A stretch of 64,000 nucleotides of DNA from a bacterium (GCA_025782575.1 JALGYY010000025.1:138383-202382), one strand, 5' to 3'; positions 18,001 to 26,864 are shown, numbered from the stretch's first letter. Made by a program: numbers and translations. Notes: a model not told the origin generated them from the letters alone.

Positions 18001-20004
18001 GGAAACTACCTGTGTCGAGTCGACCGTGACATCCTGAAAGACCGGATCTTCGTTCTTCGCCACGGCGCCGATCGAGTCGCCGTCTCGATAGACGACATAT
18101 TCAGTGAAGTTGCCCCCCAGAGTGTCCCATGCAAGGCTCACGAATCCGCAGAGAGAGTCACTTGCAATCGGCGCGCCCGGAGTGGGCGGGACGGCACCCT
18201 TGAGCCCCATATCGGAACAGACCCCCACGGAGTAGCCACACTCGCTCCAGGCACGGACCTCGTAAACATGGAGGGTTTCGGCAACAGCAGAAGAGTCCCG
18301 GAAAATGGTCTCCACCATCGGCACGACTCCGATTGAATCGCCGTCACGAAACACGATGAACGAGTCGACGAATCCGGGTGCGGTCGAAGGGTTCCAGGTA
18401 AGAACCACTTCCTCGCAGAGATCGCGCGACGCGACACATGACCCTGGTGTGGGAGGTAATCCCAGGCGTCTCCCCGTGTCGGTGTCGGGATCGGAAGAGA
18501 GCCCGCACTCCCCGCGGGTACGGACAGTGTATGTGTAAATTATGGTGGAATCGGCATCGAAATCAACGAAAGCCGGACTCGAGACGCTCGACAGTGTTCC
18601 CACCGAATCGCCGTCACGAAAGACCACGTAATGAGAGAAACTCCCGACTGTCGAGTCCCAGGTCACGCTTACGAAACCACACTCACTGTCTGTGGCTTTT
18701 ACTCCTGATACTGTCGGTGGGTCTTCTTTTCTGGTACCGCTGTCCGGTGCAGCAAAGACATCGTTGCACAATCCGCTCGCCCCTACCTTGTACTCGTAGG
18801 TCACTCCCGCTTCCGCGGTCAAATCACGATAGGAGGTTGGAATGGGCTGCAAAAGAACGGCGAGGGCGCTCCCGTTTCTTCTGATGATATAGGAATTGCC
18901 TTCCGGCGATCCGACCGTCCACGTCAACACCACCACCCCGCAGGAATCATCACTGGCGCTGAAGGATCCGGGAGGGGCCGGATCAACGGGCACGACTCCC
19001 GTATCGGGTATCGAGTGTTCGCTCTGACCGCAGTCGGTCGCACCCCAGACTTCATAATGATAGGAAACGCCGGGTGCGGGGAGGGTATCGGTCCAACTGG
19101 TGCCCGACACATTGATCGTATCAACGGTTGACTGCCCTGTCTCCGTCCGCCCGATCTGATAACCGATGTTCCCGGCAGATGACGAATCACTCCATGACAA
19201 GACGATTCCCGAACATTCATCCGTGGAGGCCGTGAGACTGTATGGCGCGAAGAGGCTGTCACACCTCACACTCAGGTCATCAATAAACCACCCTCGAAAC
19301 GCATTTCTATCCCCATCTTTCGTATCAAAGACAAACCGGAACTGGAGTTCGCCGGTTGCCCCGCTCTCGAGAGAGAATGTCCTTTCCACCCAGACAGCCA
19401 ATGCTTGTGTGCCGCCCGAAGTGTTCGGCACTGCCGCTGAAACAGCGAGAGTATCCAGCGTGTCTTTGACCGAGCCGAGCAGCGCCCAACTGTTTCCCGA
19501 GTCGGTACTCGCCCAGACATCCATTTCATCGGAACCGAACAGGTCCAGCCCCTCGATCTCCCACCAGGTGCGAAACCGGAGAATGACCCGCTTGTTCGGC
19601 TGAGCCTGGATCACCGGTGTCCATGCGGTGTCGGCATGAGAGGTAAGGGACTGCCCGCCGTTTCCGGTAACCTGGGCACCATGATCCCAGGGCTCGACAT
19701 AAGTTCCGGTCGATTCCATCGATAGAACGAGCAGGCCGTCGCCATCGACTGCGGCCGGCCAGAACCCCGCATCGCCGAGTGAAGAAAGAGTGTCGCGGAT
19801 AAACGGTATGACGCGGACGCTGTCGGGAGCGGTCGAAACATGCCAGTCCCCCCCGAATGACCAATCGGCGGGCGTGGATTCGAACGACTCGTTGTGGGGA
19901 ATTTCGGGTGTCGCGGCCGCAACGGCGGCGGCGCCGAAAAAGAGAGACATGATCAGCGGGAGCGTGGCCACCCACATTCCCTTAGTTCGAATCAATAGGT
20001 CCAT
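15079..20004 (-). CDS. Giant secreted multi-fibronectin-III protein with dockerin-like and sorting domains
   Basis: 1641 residues. After a signal peptide (to about residue 31) comes a jelly-roll-like region (about 35-250, HNESFES...WSFGGDW), then about ten FnIII-like repeats of roughly 90-100 residues with the consensus ASxxxCxxVxLxW and mostly a second Cys in the last strands, so each repeat may carry its own disulfide. An eleventh canonical FnIII (LLTWNLEPG) follows, then a BACON-like domain (PAWLDLTPSSG), a dockerin-type segment (GDVDWSCHLGLDDA, DANFDGRINVADL) and the C-terminal Ig sorting domain ending MVLLR. It is probably a long surface adhesin or scaffold. Its 5' end overlaps the barrel gene by 13 bp. 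Confidence 0.85.
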   Translation of the reverse strand: MDLLIRTKGMWVATLPLIMSLFFGAAAVAAATPEIPHNESFESTPADWSFGGDWHVSTAPDSVRVIPFIRDTLSSLGDAGFWPAAVDGDGLLVLSMESTGTYVEPWDHGAQVTGNGGQSLTSHADTAWTPVIQAQPNKRVILRFRTWWEIEGLDLFGSDEMDVWASTDSGNSWALLGSVKDTLDTLAVSAAVPNTSGGTQALAVWVERTFSLESGATGELQFRFVFDTKDGDRNAFRGWFIDDLSVRCDSLFAPYSLTASTDECSGIVLSWSDSSSAGNIGYQIGRTETGQSTVDTINVSGTSWTDTLPAPGVSYHYEVWGATDCGQSEHSIPDTGVVPVDPAPPGSFSASDDSCGVVVLTWTVGSPEGNSYIIRRNGSALAVLLQPIPTSYRDLTAEAGVTYEYKVGASGLCNDVFAAPDSGTRKEDPPTVSGVKATDSECGFVSVTWDSTVGSFSHYVVFRDGDSVGTLSSVSSPAFVDFDADSTIIYTYTVRTRGECGLSSDPDTDTGRRLGLPPTPGSCVASRDLCEEVVLTWNPSTAPGFVDSFIVFRDGDSIGVVPMVETIFRDSSAVAETLHVYEVRAWSECGYSVGVCSDMGLKGAVPPTPGAPIASDSLCGFVSLAWDTLGGNFTEYVVYRDGDSIGAVAKNEDPVFQDVTVDSTQVVSYSIRTRSLCGVSGASPSDTGMRIGLPPPPVDCAASDSLCGRVTVSWSAPVEPGVVNRYVIYRNDDSIAVKTGPPFSMIDEATPPGEIARYRVATWNKCGYSTGLCEDDGESLIAPGPPASFSASKDLCEIVLLEWTPPVEGGPVWGYRIVRGNPPVTIDLPADSLRYFDTPPDGSTAYTFRAFNCEESPGLVDTGLTANTPPPPVGECSFEIVTCDSINIQWPLIVEATSGYVLLRDGEVIDSLGSGSTSAGFGSVPPAVNFTYEILSVNGCGRAGSPCAVVARIPGPVASPAANECSASFNSCEGVILDWSGATLSADVNWLKVFRYPGPVLIDSIPGNATGYLDDTIAHGDTAQYGVLAGNVCEVAPDTCIVVGGRRTLPSEPINCSATDDLCDRIILEWELTPEGLTQQVNAFRVMRKDNPSNPFEEIALVAPRIGANSFDDTISLQLGKSYLYQIAAVNDCGETVGQCRPIGKLNSLRPPPSLLTPGNGEADIDLPVLLTWNLEPGVDSYFVEVSINAAFDTLVVSVVTDSRELTITDLEYLDTYFWRVSSVNACGTGGPSVVRRFSLGVAPGLEIINGSQNLFFGNDSDSTFSDSSFVIKNQGDETIAWTIEPDPAWLDLTPSSGSMDSGDTVRIFASVGDFRCGEAFGDTLQIEMNPVPTGRDPIDLYVRFLPPPRPPGDVDWSCHLGLDDAGAILDAVLGRFVPTAEESLGADANFDGRINVADLIVLGRELLERSPIAPPQAGVESASFVLVAGSPPELILKTIAPIRAFRMTARLEEGDVQSLRLLEPDRSWIAWDESAREVSVFWFTDDIQGKSDLRILALPREGEKGPLLKGREAPPIILVPLALELLDVEGNVKRPRIENGTIRPDEIPRRLALQSVVPNPFNARGTVRFAIPRAGQVRVGIYDIRGVLVSQILDGRREAGPHELIWRGEDGEGRDVPSGVYFVRVSFEGESAVGRMVLLR

Positions 20005-21224
20005 TGGAGAGTCGTCAGGAGATCGAAACCGGTCAGGTCGACGGCACCGTCTTCCGCACTACCCGTCAGGAACGAAGCTCCCACACCCAGTTCGATTCCG
20101 CCTGCTGGTGAAAACTGCACACCACCTCCAAGGTCGAGCAGGTTTGCCGATCCGAGCAGTGCATCATCCGGTTTTTCGGCCGGGAACGAGTACTCGCCGA
20201 AACTGGAATAGACGGTATGGGCCAGGAGATCGACCCGTCCCCCCATCTTCTGCCTGTATTCGATTTGAAACTGCGTGAGGCCGCCGGGAAGTGACTGCAG
20301 CAGATACTCCTCCGTTGTAATGGCTTCGATATCCCCTTCCCCCACCCCACCGACTTCCGAGCCATCCCCTTTGATCACGATGAAGACCTGTGCGTCCAGC
20401 CGGCGAACGGAACCGAGCTCGACCCCTGAGCCGAGAATGAACTCCAGCTGTCCTCCCTCTTCATAAACATCCTCATCGTTCCGCTGGTCGGTTGCAAAAG
20501 CACGATATCGGCAGTCCCCCCGCCAGCTCATTCTGCTGCCGGCCCAATCGGTATCGATCTCGAGACCGGCCGAGACGAAGATCTCGTCCCCTGGTTTGAT
20601 ATCGATCTTCTCTCCGTCAATCTCCTGGAACGAGTATTCACCTTTATAGAGATATCCTGCGCCGATCGAAGCGGTCGGTCCCCCTGAACCGCCGAACGCG
20701 CGCGCGCCCGCGAGAAAGAGGTCGAGCCCCTCACCGAAGCGCTTCACACGCAAACCGAGTATCCGGTTCGCCACGATTCCCGCGACCACTTCCTGATCTC
20801 TCTCGATCTCGGCATTGCCCGTCGGCATGCTGACTCCACCACCGAGCCAGTAACGACCCTGGTCGAATCGCCTGGAAGCGGTCAGTTCCATATCGTGAAA
20901 ACCATTGAAATCGGATGATTCGGCGCCCTCAGCATTCGATCGGGAAGCGCCGATCAGGAGGGAGATTTCGGCCGCATCACCGAGAGGCTTCGTGACGAGA
21001 AGCGGCGCAGACACTTCCGTGATATCGAGATCAGGCGAACCGTCTTTCTTGAGCGTCAACGACCTGCTGGTAAAGGCGAATCGAGTGGTGAAAACCGGCA
21101 GCGGTTCGAGGCGAATCTCGATGTCCGGGGCTGATTGCGCCATCAATTCCGGGGCGGCCGGGAACATCTGAATCAACAGGGCAAGATTCAACGCGGCAAT
21201 CAGTCGGGATCGCGCGCTTCTCAT
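19992..21224 (-). CDS. Outer-membrane beta-barrel protein (transporter-like)
   Basis: 410 residues with a signal peptide ending near PELMAQSA and many alternating amphipathic strands. The last residue is an aromatic Tyr after TLQW, as in outer-membrane barrels recognised by BamA. No specific family signature was recognised. It lies between the TPR/CsgG-like lipoprotein (4-bp overlap) and the giant FnIII protein (13-bp overlap), so the three are one operon. A role in secreting or anchoring the FnIII protein is inference from that order. Confidence 0.7.
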   Translation of the reverse strand: MRSARSRLIAALNLALLIQMFPAAPELMAQSAPDIEIRLEPLPVFTTRFAFTSRSLTLKKDGSPDLDITEVSAPLLVTKPLGDAAEISLLIGASRSNAEGAESSDFNGFHDMELTASRRFDQGRYWLGGGVSMPTGNAEIERDQEVVAGIVANRILGLRVKRFGEGLDLFLAGARAFGGSGGPTASIGAGYLYKGEYSFQEIDGEKIDIKPGDEIFVSAGLEIDTDWAGSRMSWRGDCRYRAFATDQRNDEDVYEEGGQLEFILGSGVELGSVRRLDAQVFIVIKGDGSEVGGVGEGDIEAITTEEYLLQSLPGGLTQFQIEYRQKMGGRVDLLAHTVYSSFGEYSFPAEKPDDALLGSANLLDLGGGVQFSPAGGIELGVGASFLTGSAEDGAVDLTGFDLLTTLQWTY

Positions 21225-22525
21225 GGTTGATCCACCCTTACCGTTACTGTGGCACTTCCGATGCCGAGCGGTCGAACCACGGATATGTCATCCCTTTCTC
21301 CCGACGGCACGCTCGTCGCCGGCAATAGAAGGGCGGACGCTCGATCTAGCCTTCCACGCCTGGCCGCCAGTGCAGGCGCCTCCATTTCGGCACGCGCGAT
21401 AGCCGCTACCATTTCCTTTGTCCCGGCCATTCTCTCTCCACGTTCCTCTGCGAGAAAGAAAAGCGGGTCCAGCCGGATCGCCTCATCGAAAAGAGCCGCC
21501 GACCGATCATAGTCTTCCCGATCTTCGGCATCCATTCCATCGCAATACGCTAGGTATGCTTTGAAATTGGTGGTCGGGATTTCGCTGATCGCTTCCCGTT
21601 CTTTCCGGTCCAGCGGAAGATTAAGCTGTTCGGCCACACCGTAAACCATTCGTTTTTCCAGCTCGAAGAACTCGGACAACCGGCCGCTCAGCGATTGGGG
21701 AGATCCCACATTACCTGTCTGATTATTGACGAGGTAATAGTCGAAACGGATTTCTCCCTTTCCTTCCAGGGGTGTGATTGTCCCGCCCAGTGACCAGGCC
21801 GCTCCGAGCAAGGCATCCAGGGAGACCGCGGAGAGAGGATCGTAGCCTTGCCGCCTGCTCGCCTCGATTTCATTTTGAAGCTCTTCATAACGGAGACGCT
21901 CGACCAGGTGGAGCGTTTCGATCCTCGAGAGATCGCTGATCAGCTGCTCGGCGAGTCCTTTTCCCAGGTTTCCGAAGGTTTCCACCTCGGCCAGTACATC
22001 GAAATATCGAACGGCGAGAACGTTGGGAACCAGTTCTTCGGGATTGTCCAGTGAGCTTCTGGCCCGTTCCCCGTAGATGTGCCGAACGAGACGCGATATG
22101 CGGCCACGCATGGCACGCGCCACAAAAGTACGGCCCGCGGCTCTCGGGTAACTCCGATAAGCGGCAATTCCTTCGTTCCACTCCTCGAGCCCCTCGTGAG
22201 CCAGGCCGAGCAGAAGGGGAACCGCGTTGTCCTCGGGCAGAAGATCGCGTGCACGCTGGAGAGAGCCGACCGATTCGGAATAGAGGCCAAGTTCAAGCTG
22301 GGCCAGACCGAGATCGCGGTAGAGCATCCCTTCATCGGGCGACTCTTCAAGCTTCTGCTCCAGCAACGCCGCCGCCACACCCCAGTCTTCACTGTCGATG
22401 GCTCGCCTCGCCTCCGAGATCGGACCTGCGGCACAAGAAAGCAGAAGCGACGTCACCCCGATCAGGGAGAGTGCTCCCAGATGCAGATTGTGTCGCCCAA
22501 TCGAGAATCGGCTTATAGACAGCAT
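21221..22525 (-). CDS. TPR lipoprotein with CsgG-like domain
   Basis: 434 residues. An N-terminal hydrophobic segment ends in the lipobox LLLSC, so the mature protein should be lipid-anchored. TPR-like helices cover about 40-130 (DEGMLYRDLGLAQLELGLY). Residues 165-310 resemble the CsgG/FlgO fold: VLAVRYFDV, LGKGLAEQLISDLSRI, LVERLRYEELQNEIEASR. It is the first gene of the operon with the barrel and the giant FnIII protein. CsgG relatives form or support outer-membrane pores; here that is inference. Confidence 0.75.
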   Translation of the reverse strand: MLSISRFSIGRHNLHLGALSLIGVTSLLLSCAAGPISEARRAIDSEDWGVAAALLEQKLEESPDEGMLYRDLGLAQLELGLYSESVGSLQRARDLLPEDNAVPLLLGLAHEGLEEWNEGIAAYRSYPRAAGRTFVARAMRGRISRLVRHIYGERARSSLDNPEELVPNVLAVRYFDVLAEVETFGNLGKGLAEQLISDLSRIETLHLVERLRYEELQNEIEASRRQGYDPLSAVSLDALLGAAWSLGGTITPLEGKGEIRFDYYLVNNQTGNVGSPQSLSGRLSEFFELEKRMVYGVAEQLNLPLDRKEREAISEIPTTNFKAYLAYCDGMDAEDREDYDRSAALFDEAIRLDPLFFLAEERGERMAGTKEMVAAIARAEMEAPALAARRGRLDRASALLLPATSVPSGERDDISVVRPLGIGSATVTVRVDQP

Positions 22526-22601
22526 TCCGGTCCATTCCCTCCATTAGATCAACGCAGGAAAGACTCTACCACGTTCCTATTCCGCGCCCCCACCAAGAAA
22601 A

Positions 22602-22631
22602 GGCCCCGGAAGCGTGTGAGCTTCCGAGGCC
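22602..22631 (-). terminator. Rho-independent terminator of the thioredoxin-like gene
   Basis: A 12-bp GC-rich stem (GGCCTCGGAAGC / GCTTCCGGGGCC with one imperfect position) has a 6-base loop. Read on the reverse strand it is followed by TTTTCTT. It sits 26 bp past the stop of the reverse gene at 22657 and upstream of the lipoprotein start. Confidence 0.8.
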
Positions 22632-22656
22632 TCGAGAGCGGCGAATCCTGATGACC

Positions 22657-23727
22657 CTAGCGAATCAGGATCATCTTCTTCGTGTCGGAGGACTGGTTGG
22701 CATCGAGACGGTAGTAGTAGACGCCACTCGCCTGATCCCGGCCGTTGGCGTCCTTGCCGTTCCAGATTACATCGTGCGTACCTGCAGCCTGAACCGTGCC
22801 TACCAGCTTATCGATCAACCGGCCGCTCGGAGCGAAGATGGAGATCTGCACCGGGCCCCGCTCGTTCAGGTTGTAGCGGATCATTGTGGTGGGGTTAAAC
22901 GGGTTGGGGCGATTCTGCTCGAGCCTGGTCACGAGGCGGGGTAGTCCGTCATCGACGCCTACACCCAACGGCGGCTTGGCCGACCAGGACTGAATGACGT
23001 TGTGCGAACTCGGACGAATCACATATACGTTCGAGATAATCCGCTTCCGGATGTACTCGGCATCCAGCGGGTAGCTCCAGTCGAAGTGGTGCACGGAGCC
23101 CGGCGTCATTGTGATCGGCTCACCTACCACATGTCCGGGAACCATATCGCGCAGAATATAATAGTAAGTCGCATTTCCGGCTGCATTGCGGCGCCACTCT
23201 TCGCTCACCGCGAGAAGCACCTCACCGGACTGCTGGGCGAAAGTGTCTACTATGGTTACGTCAACACTCAGGAAGACGTCGGTAGGAGTACGATACTGTT
23301 GCACATCGATCGTAATCCCGCTGTTTCGCGCGAGCGCCGCGTCAAGCGTATCTCGAAACGCGTTGTACCACATGTGAGTCGCGAATGAATCACCTGGACA
23401 TGTGGCGCAGATGTTCTTCTCTTTTCCGTCGACAAAAAACGTCGGGACCGCGTTCACGCTATAGTGGTTGATCCGGTCCGTATTCAACGGAATGTCGAAG
23501 AGATAGAACTCGTCGGACGAAACAGGCCACCACCCGTGGGGCTTGACGGTGGTTACGAGATCGGCGTATTCGGTACCGAGGATCTTCCACGTCGAGTCTT
23601 TGACTGCCTCACAAGGGGGACACCCCGTGTTCGTGTAGTCCTCTACAAGGGGGCGACGCTGAACTGCATCAGCGGATACGGCGAGGGAGAGCAGCAGCGC
23701 GATTGCCACCAGGTGCCGAACTTTCAT
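22657..23727 (-). CDS. Secreted thioredoxin-like (Omp28-type) protein with C-terminal sorting domain
   Basis: 356 residues with a signal peptide ending SADA, then VEDYTNTGCPPCEAVKDS, a CPPC redox pair in a thioredoxin-like fold as in the Omp28-related family. The middle is a beta-rich domain. The C-terminal 80 residues are the Ig sorting domain (NPFNPTTMIRYNL, SGVYYYRL, ending ILIR). It is likely an exported thiol-disulfide protein placed on the surface. It has its own terminator. A partner could be the Cys-rich FnIII protein downstream on the same strand; this is inference. Confidence 0.8.
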   Translation of the reverse strand: MKVRHLVAIALLLSLAVSADAVQRRPLVEDYTNTGCPPCEAVKDSTWKILGTEYADLVTTVKPHGWWPVSSDEFYLFDIPLNTDRINHYSVNAVPTFFVDGKEKNICATCPGDSFATHMWYNAFRDTLDAALARNSGITIDVQQYRTPTDVFLSVDVTIVDTFAQQSGEVLLAVSEEWRRNAAGNATYYYILRDMVPGHVVGEPITMTPGSVHHFDWSYPLDAEYIRKRIISNVYVIRPSSHNVIQSWSAKPPLGVGVDDGLPRLVTRLEQNRPNPFNPTTMIRYNLNERGPVQISIFAPSGRLIDKLVGTVQAAGTHDVIWNGKDANGRDQASGVYYYRLDANQSSDTKKMILIR

Positions 23728-23877
23728 CTTGTATCCCTCCTGGGTTTATAATTGTGAGTGGAGCGTTTTTGCTGTTAGAATTCCCTCTAATATACCATAC
23801 GATGTTCTCTTTTTGAACCTGAATAATTGACCTACTTGTCTACAATTAGGGACACGAGCGAGACCTGTTCCGTTCTG

Positions 23878-24960
23878 TTACCGCGTTCGAGCCCGCTCGA
23901 GTAGATTACCGATCGTTTCCGCCACCAGGCGGCAGCCGAAAGGTGTGGCATGAATATGGTCCAGGAAGGGCTCATTCGCCGCACCGATAAAAGGGGCGAT
24001 CAGCTCGACTACCGGGGCTCCAGCCTCCACTGCTACCGACCGTATAATCGGTTGATATACAATGAGATCAGTCTCACTGCGGAGAACCTGATTGCGGTAA
24101 GGCCATACGATATAGATCACGGGAATCGATCGCTCGGCGCATACGTCATGAATGGCGAGCATGGTCTCGCGGAACTCGGCCGGCAACAACCGGGGATGTC
24201 TGATTTCCCGCTCATCGGGAGGCCTGCTTCCCGTAGTCGATTCGGGGAGGGGGGACTTTTCGCCCTGATCCTGTTTGCCGCCGATTCGACTGAGAATCGC
24301 CTTCAGTCCCAGATAGAGGCGACTCCATTCGAAAAGCCGACCCGCCCGCCCGATGTGAAGCGCCCGGGCGGTCTCTGAGTCGGTCCGGGAACTCCACCTG
24401 TCGGAATCATTAAAGCCGAACGAGACGATCACGAGGTCGGGCTCGAGAGCGAGTCCATTGGCTTCGAGGTACTGCAGGCCCTGAAACGAAGTATAGCCGG
24501 GAACGCCCGCATTGATCACTTCCGCGCCGCGACCGAGTGTCCGGTTCATCACTCGCTCGAGCTGGGCCGGCCAGGTCATCTCATTGGCGACACCGAGACC
24601 GAAGGTGCACGAGTTTCCGACGGCGAGCACACGATAACGCCCCTCCTTCTCCCCCACTTCACCGTTTCTGAGCCCGAGTGAATTCGTCGATACCATGAAA
24701 TCGACCGGGGTTTCGCGCATCTTCCCCTGCACTCGATGTTCGACAAGGTTCGGCCGGAGTCTCCAGAAGAGTTCATGGTCGAACTCCATCGTTTCGTTCA
24801 GCTGGGGAAGGCCGAGTATGTCGATGATATTGCGATGTTCGTCATACACAGAATCGTCCGACGGACGGTAAAAGACGCGGGCTGCCGTCTCCAGCAGCCC
24901 GAATACCGCGATCATGGTAACGATGCTGAATGCGATCCGCTTGGGAATGGTAATCTCCAT
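23878..24960 (-). CDS. SGNH/GDSL-type hydrolase with N-terminal membrane anchor
   Basis: 360 residues. A hydrophobic segment at about 8-28 anchors it or serves as an uncleaved signal. The SGNH blocks are visible: VLAVGNSCTFGLG (Ser block), VNAGVPGYTSFQG (Gly), VSFGFNDS (Asn) and DHIHATPFG near residue 333 (Asp-His). Such enzymes are esterases or glycan deacetylases. No neighbour shares its operon; the next genes on either side are more than 150 bp away. Confidence 0.82.
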   Translation of the reverse strand: MEITIPKRIAFSIVTMIAVFGLLETAARVFYRPSDDSVYDEHRNIIDILGLPQLNETMEFDHELFWRLRPNLVEHRVQGKMRETPVDFMVSTNSLGLRNGEVGEKEGRYRVLAVGNSCTFGLGVANEMTWPAQLERVMNRTLGRGAEVINAGVPGYTSFQGLQYLEANGLALEPDLVIVSFGFNDSDRWSSRTDSETARALHIGRAGRLFEWSRLYLGLKAILSRIGGKQDQGEKSPLPESTTGSRPPDEREIRHPRLLPAEFRETMLAIHDVCAERSIPVIYIVWPYRNQVLRSETDLIVYQPIIRSVAVEAGAPVVELIAPFIGAANEPFLDHIHATPFGCRLVAETIGNLLERARTR

Positions 24961-25142
24961 GGAAATGAGTAAAGCACATGGAGCGCCATGATCGGTTGGG
25001 TTAATGCCGCTTTCTCACGGGCTGCAGAAGTCGGGAGAGGGGTGCGAAACGATAGCTCCGGTGGTCTCATTTCGTTCTGCCCCGTATACTATGGATCTGT
25101 AGTCCAGAGACCCCCCTGCTACCCCGGCGGGAAAGGATCGTA

Positions 25143-26381
25143 ATGAGCGAATTAATTGATAACCGTGCCCATCGGATTCGTACGTTGAAAGGGATTGTCC
25201 TCGAATTCAGCGAGGGAGGTGACACGACCCATGCGAGGGCCCAGCTCCGTGCGCTTATGAAGGACGTGGATTCCACCGAAATCGCCGCGATGGAGCAGGA
25301 GCTGATCGCCGATGGAATGCCGATCGCCAAAGTGCAGTCCATGTGCGATGCCCATTCCGAACTGCTCCGCGACTTCGTGATCGAACCGCCGACGCCGGAC
25401 ATGGCGGCCGGTAATCCGGTAGAGACGTTTCGGCACGAAAACGTAGAGCTCGAGAAAGTGCTCGAAGAGTTGAAGAGCGGTTTCGGAAAGATCGAGAAGG
25501 GAACGGGGGGCGACGTTCTTCCGGCTTTAAAGACGTCATTCGCGAGGCTCACAGAGATTGAAAAGCACTACGCTCGCAAAGAGAATCTCATCTTCTCCGT
25601 TCTCGAACGACATGGTGTCAGTGGACCTTCGAAAGTCATGTGGGGCAAAGATGACGAGGTGCGCGAAAAAATCCGCGACCTTGGCAAAGCTCTCGACAAG
25701 GGCTGGGATTCCGACGACGACGGGCGTTCGGTAGTGAAGGAGATCGGCGCACCGGTGATCGGTGCGGTGACCGAAATGATTTCCAAAGAAGAGAAAATTC
25801 TACTCCCCATGTGTCTCGGCATGTTCACTGAAGACGAATGGGGAGAGATCTGGACCGAGTCCGATCAGTTCGGTTATTGCCTTGTGGAACCGAACCAGGG
25901 TTATCAGCCTCCGAAAGAGGTGGCGCCCGAACCGATTGATCTGACCGACGATGGCGAAATTGTCGGCGACATGGTCTTCCCTACAGGCGCGCTCTCGTTC
26001 GATCAGTTGCTCGGGATTTTCAGCCATCTTCCGGTGGACATCACCTTTGTAGATGCCGACAACCGTGTACGCTTCTTCTCGGAGGGGCCTGATCGGGTGT
26101 TCGACAGAACACCGGCGATCATCGGACGCAAAGTAGAACATTGCCATCCTCCCAAGAGTGTATCGACGGTGCAGCGGATCGTAGCGGACTTCAAGAGCGG
26201 CCGGCAGGACGTCGCTGAATTCTGGATCGAGCTCGGGGGAAAATTCATTCACATCCGTTACTTTGCCGTCAGGAACGATAAGAAGGAATTCCTCGGCACG
26301 CTGGAAGTAACGCAGGACGTGACCGCCATCCGCAAACTCGAAGGGGAGCGGCGCCTGCTGGACTACGATAGCCCGGCGTAG
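25143..26381 (+). CDS. DUF438 / hemerythrin HHE / PAS domain protein
   Basis: 412 residues in the known three-part layout: DUF438 at about 1-75, an HHE four-helix metal-binding domain at about 90-235 (ETFRHENVELEK, IEKHYARKENLIFSVLERHG, EEKILLPMC), and a PAS domain at about 285-410 (VDITFVDADNRVRFFSEG, FDRTPAIIGRKVEHCHP). It is soluble. Its relatives are proposed sensors of oxygen, NO or redox state with a di-iron site and a PAS ligand pocket; no output domain is present. GGAAAGGA precedes the ATG. Confidence 0.88.
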   Translation: MSELIDNRAHRIRTLKGIVLEFSEGGDTTHARAQLRALMKDVDSTEIAAMEQELIADGMPIAKVQSMCDAHSELLRDFVIEPPTPDMAAGNPVETFRHENVELEKVLEELKSGFGKIEKGTGGDVLPALKTSFARLTEIEKHYARKENLIFSVLERHGVSGPSKVMWGKDDEVREKIRDLGKALDKGWDSDDDGRSVVKEIGAPVIGAVTEMISKEEKILLPMCLGMFTEDEWGEIWTESDQFGYCLVEPNQGYQPPKEVAPEPIDLTDDGEIVGDMVFPTGALSFDQLLGIFSHLPVDITFVDADNRVRFFSEGPDRVFDRTPAIIGRKVEHCHPPKSVSTVQRIVADFKSGRQDVAEFWIELGGKFIHIRYFAVRNDKKEFLGTLEVTQDVTAIRKLEGERRLLDYDSPA

Positions 26382-26424
26382 TTCTGGAGTTCGGCGCAAC
26401 GGCAGCCTGGCGTAGTCCGGGCTA
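26369..26424. repeat. Short inverted-repeat element at the end of the DUF438 gene
   Basis: TAGCCCGG (26369-26376) and CCGGGCTA (26417-26424) form a perfect 8-bp inverted repeat 40 bp apart. Inside, GCCCGGCGTAGTTC (26371) is echoed as GCCTGGCGTAGTCC (26405). The element overlaps the DUF438 stop codon. Its ends resemble those of the element at 29337-29405. Confidence 0.4.
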
Positions 26425-26476
26425 GTTTCGGGGCGATCACCTTCCTCCGGCGCGTGGCCGGCAAAAGGAGTTTCCT

Positions 26477-26854
26477 GTGTGGCAGAAGGTGCTCGCGCTC
26501 GCACTCCTCGGCGCATGCGGGACACTCGCTCGCTATGCGCTCTCGGGACTCGTTCAGCGAGCCGGCATCGGCCTTTTGCCCTGGGGAACTCTTGCTGTCA
26601 ACGTAACCGGGTGCTTGCTTTTCGGCCTTGTCTGGGCACTCGCTGAAGAACGCCTGCTCATCAGCGGCCAGATGCGGGCTCTCGTTCTCATAGGCTTCTT
26701 CGGCGCGTTCACCACCTTTTCGACTTTTGCCTTCGAAACCGGCCAGCTCATTCGCGATTCAGAGTGGCTTTACGCCGGCGGCAATCTACTTCTGCAGAAC
26801 AGCCTCGGCATGATCGCCATCTTCGCCGGCGTAGCGATCGGACGATCGTTGTAG
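26477..26854 (+). CDS. crcB: CrcB/Fluc fluoride ion channel
   Basis: 125 residues from a GTG start preceded by AAAGGAG. Four membrane segments are visible and the family motifs are present: GACGTLARYALSG, GTLAVNVTGC and GFFGAFTTFSTFAFE. CrcB dimers export fluoride and protect enolase and pyrophosphatase. No fluoride riboswitch fold was recognised in the 95 bp upstream. The stop overlaps the ribosome binding site of the following lipoprotein gene. DUF190, its usual partner, is 2.1 kb downstream, beyond an HNH gene. Confidence 0.93.
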   Translation: MWQKVLALALLGACGTLARYALSGLVQRAGIGLLPWGTLAVNVTGCLLFGLVWALAEERLLISGQMRALVLIGFFGAFTTFSTFAFETGQLIRDSEWLYAGGNLLLQNSLGMIAIFAGVAIGRSL

Positions 26855-26864
26855 GAGGTGTCAG

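Noticed and set aside
26382-26476. Possible fluoride riboswitch ahead of crcB
   Set aside because: The conserved elements of the crcB RNA motif could not be found in the 95 bp; the short inverted repeat there is better explained as part of the small element.
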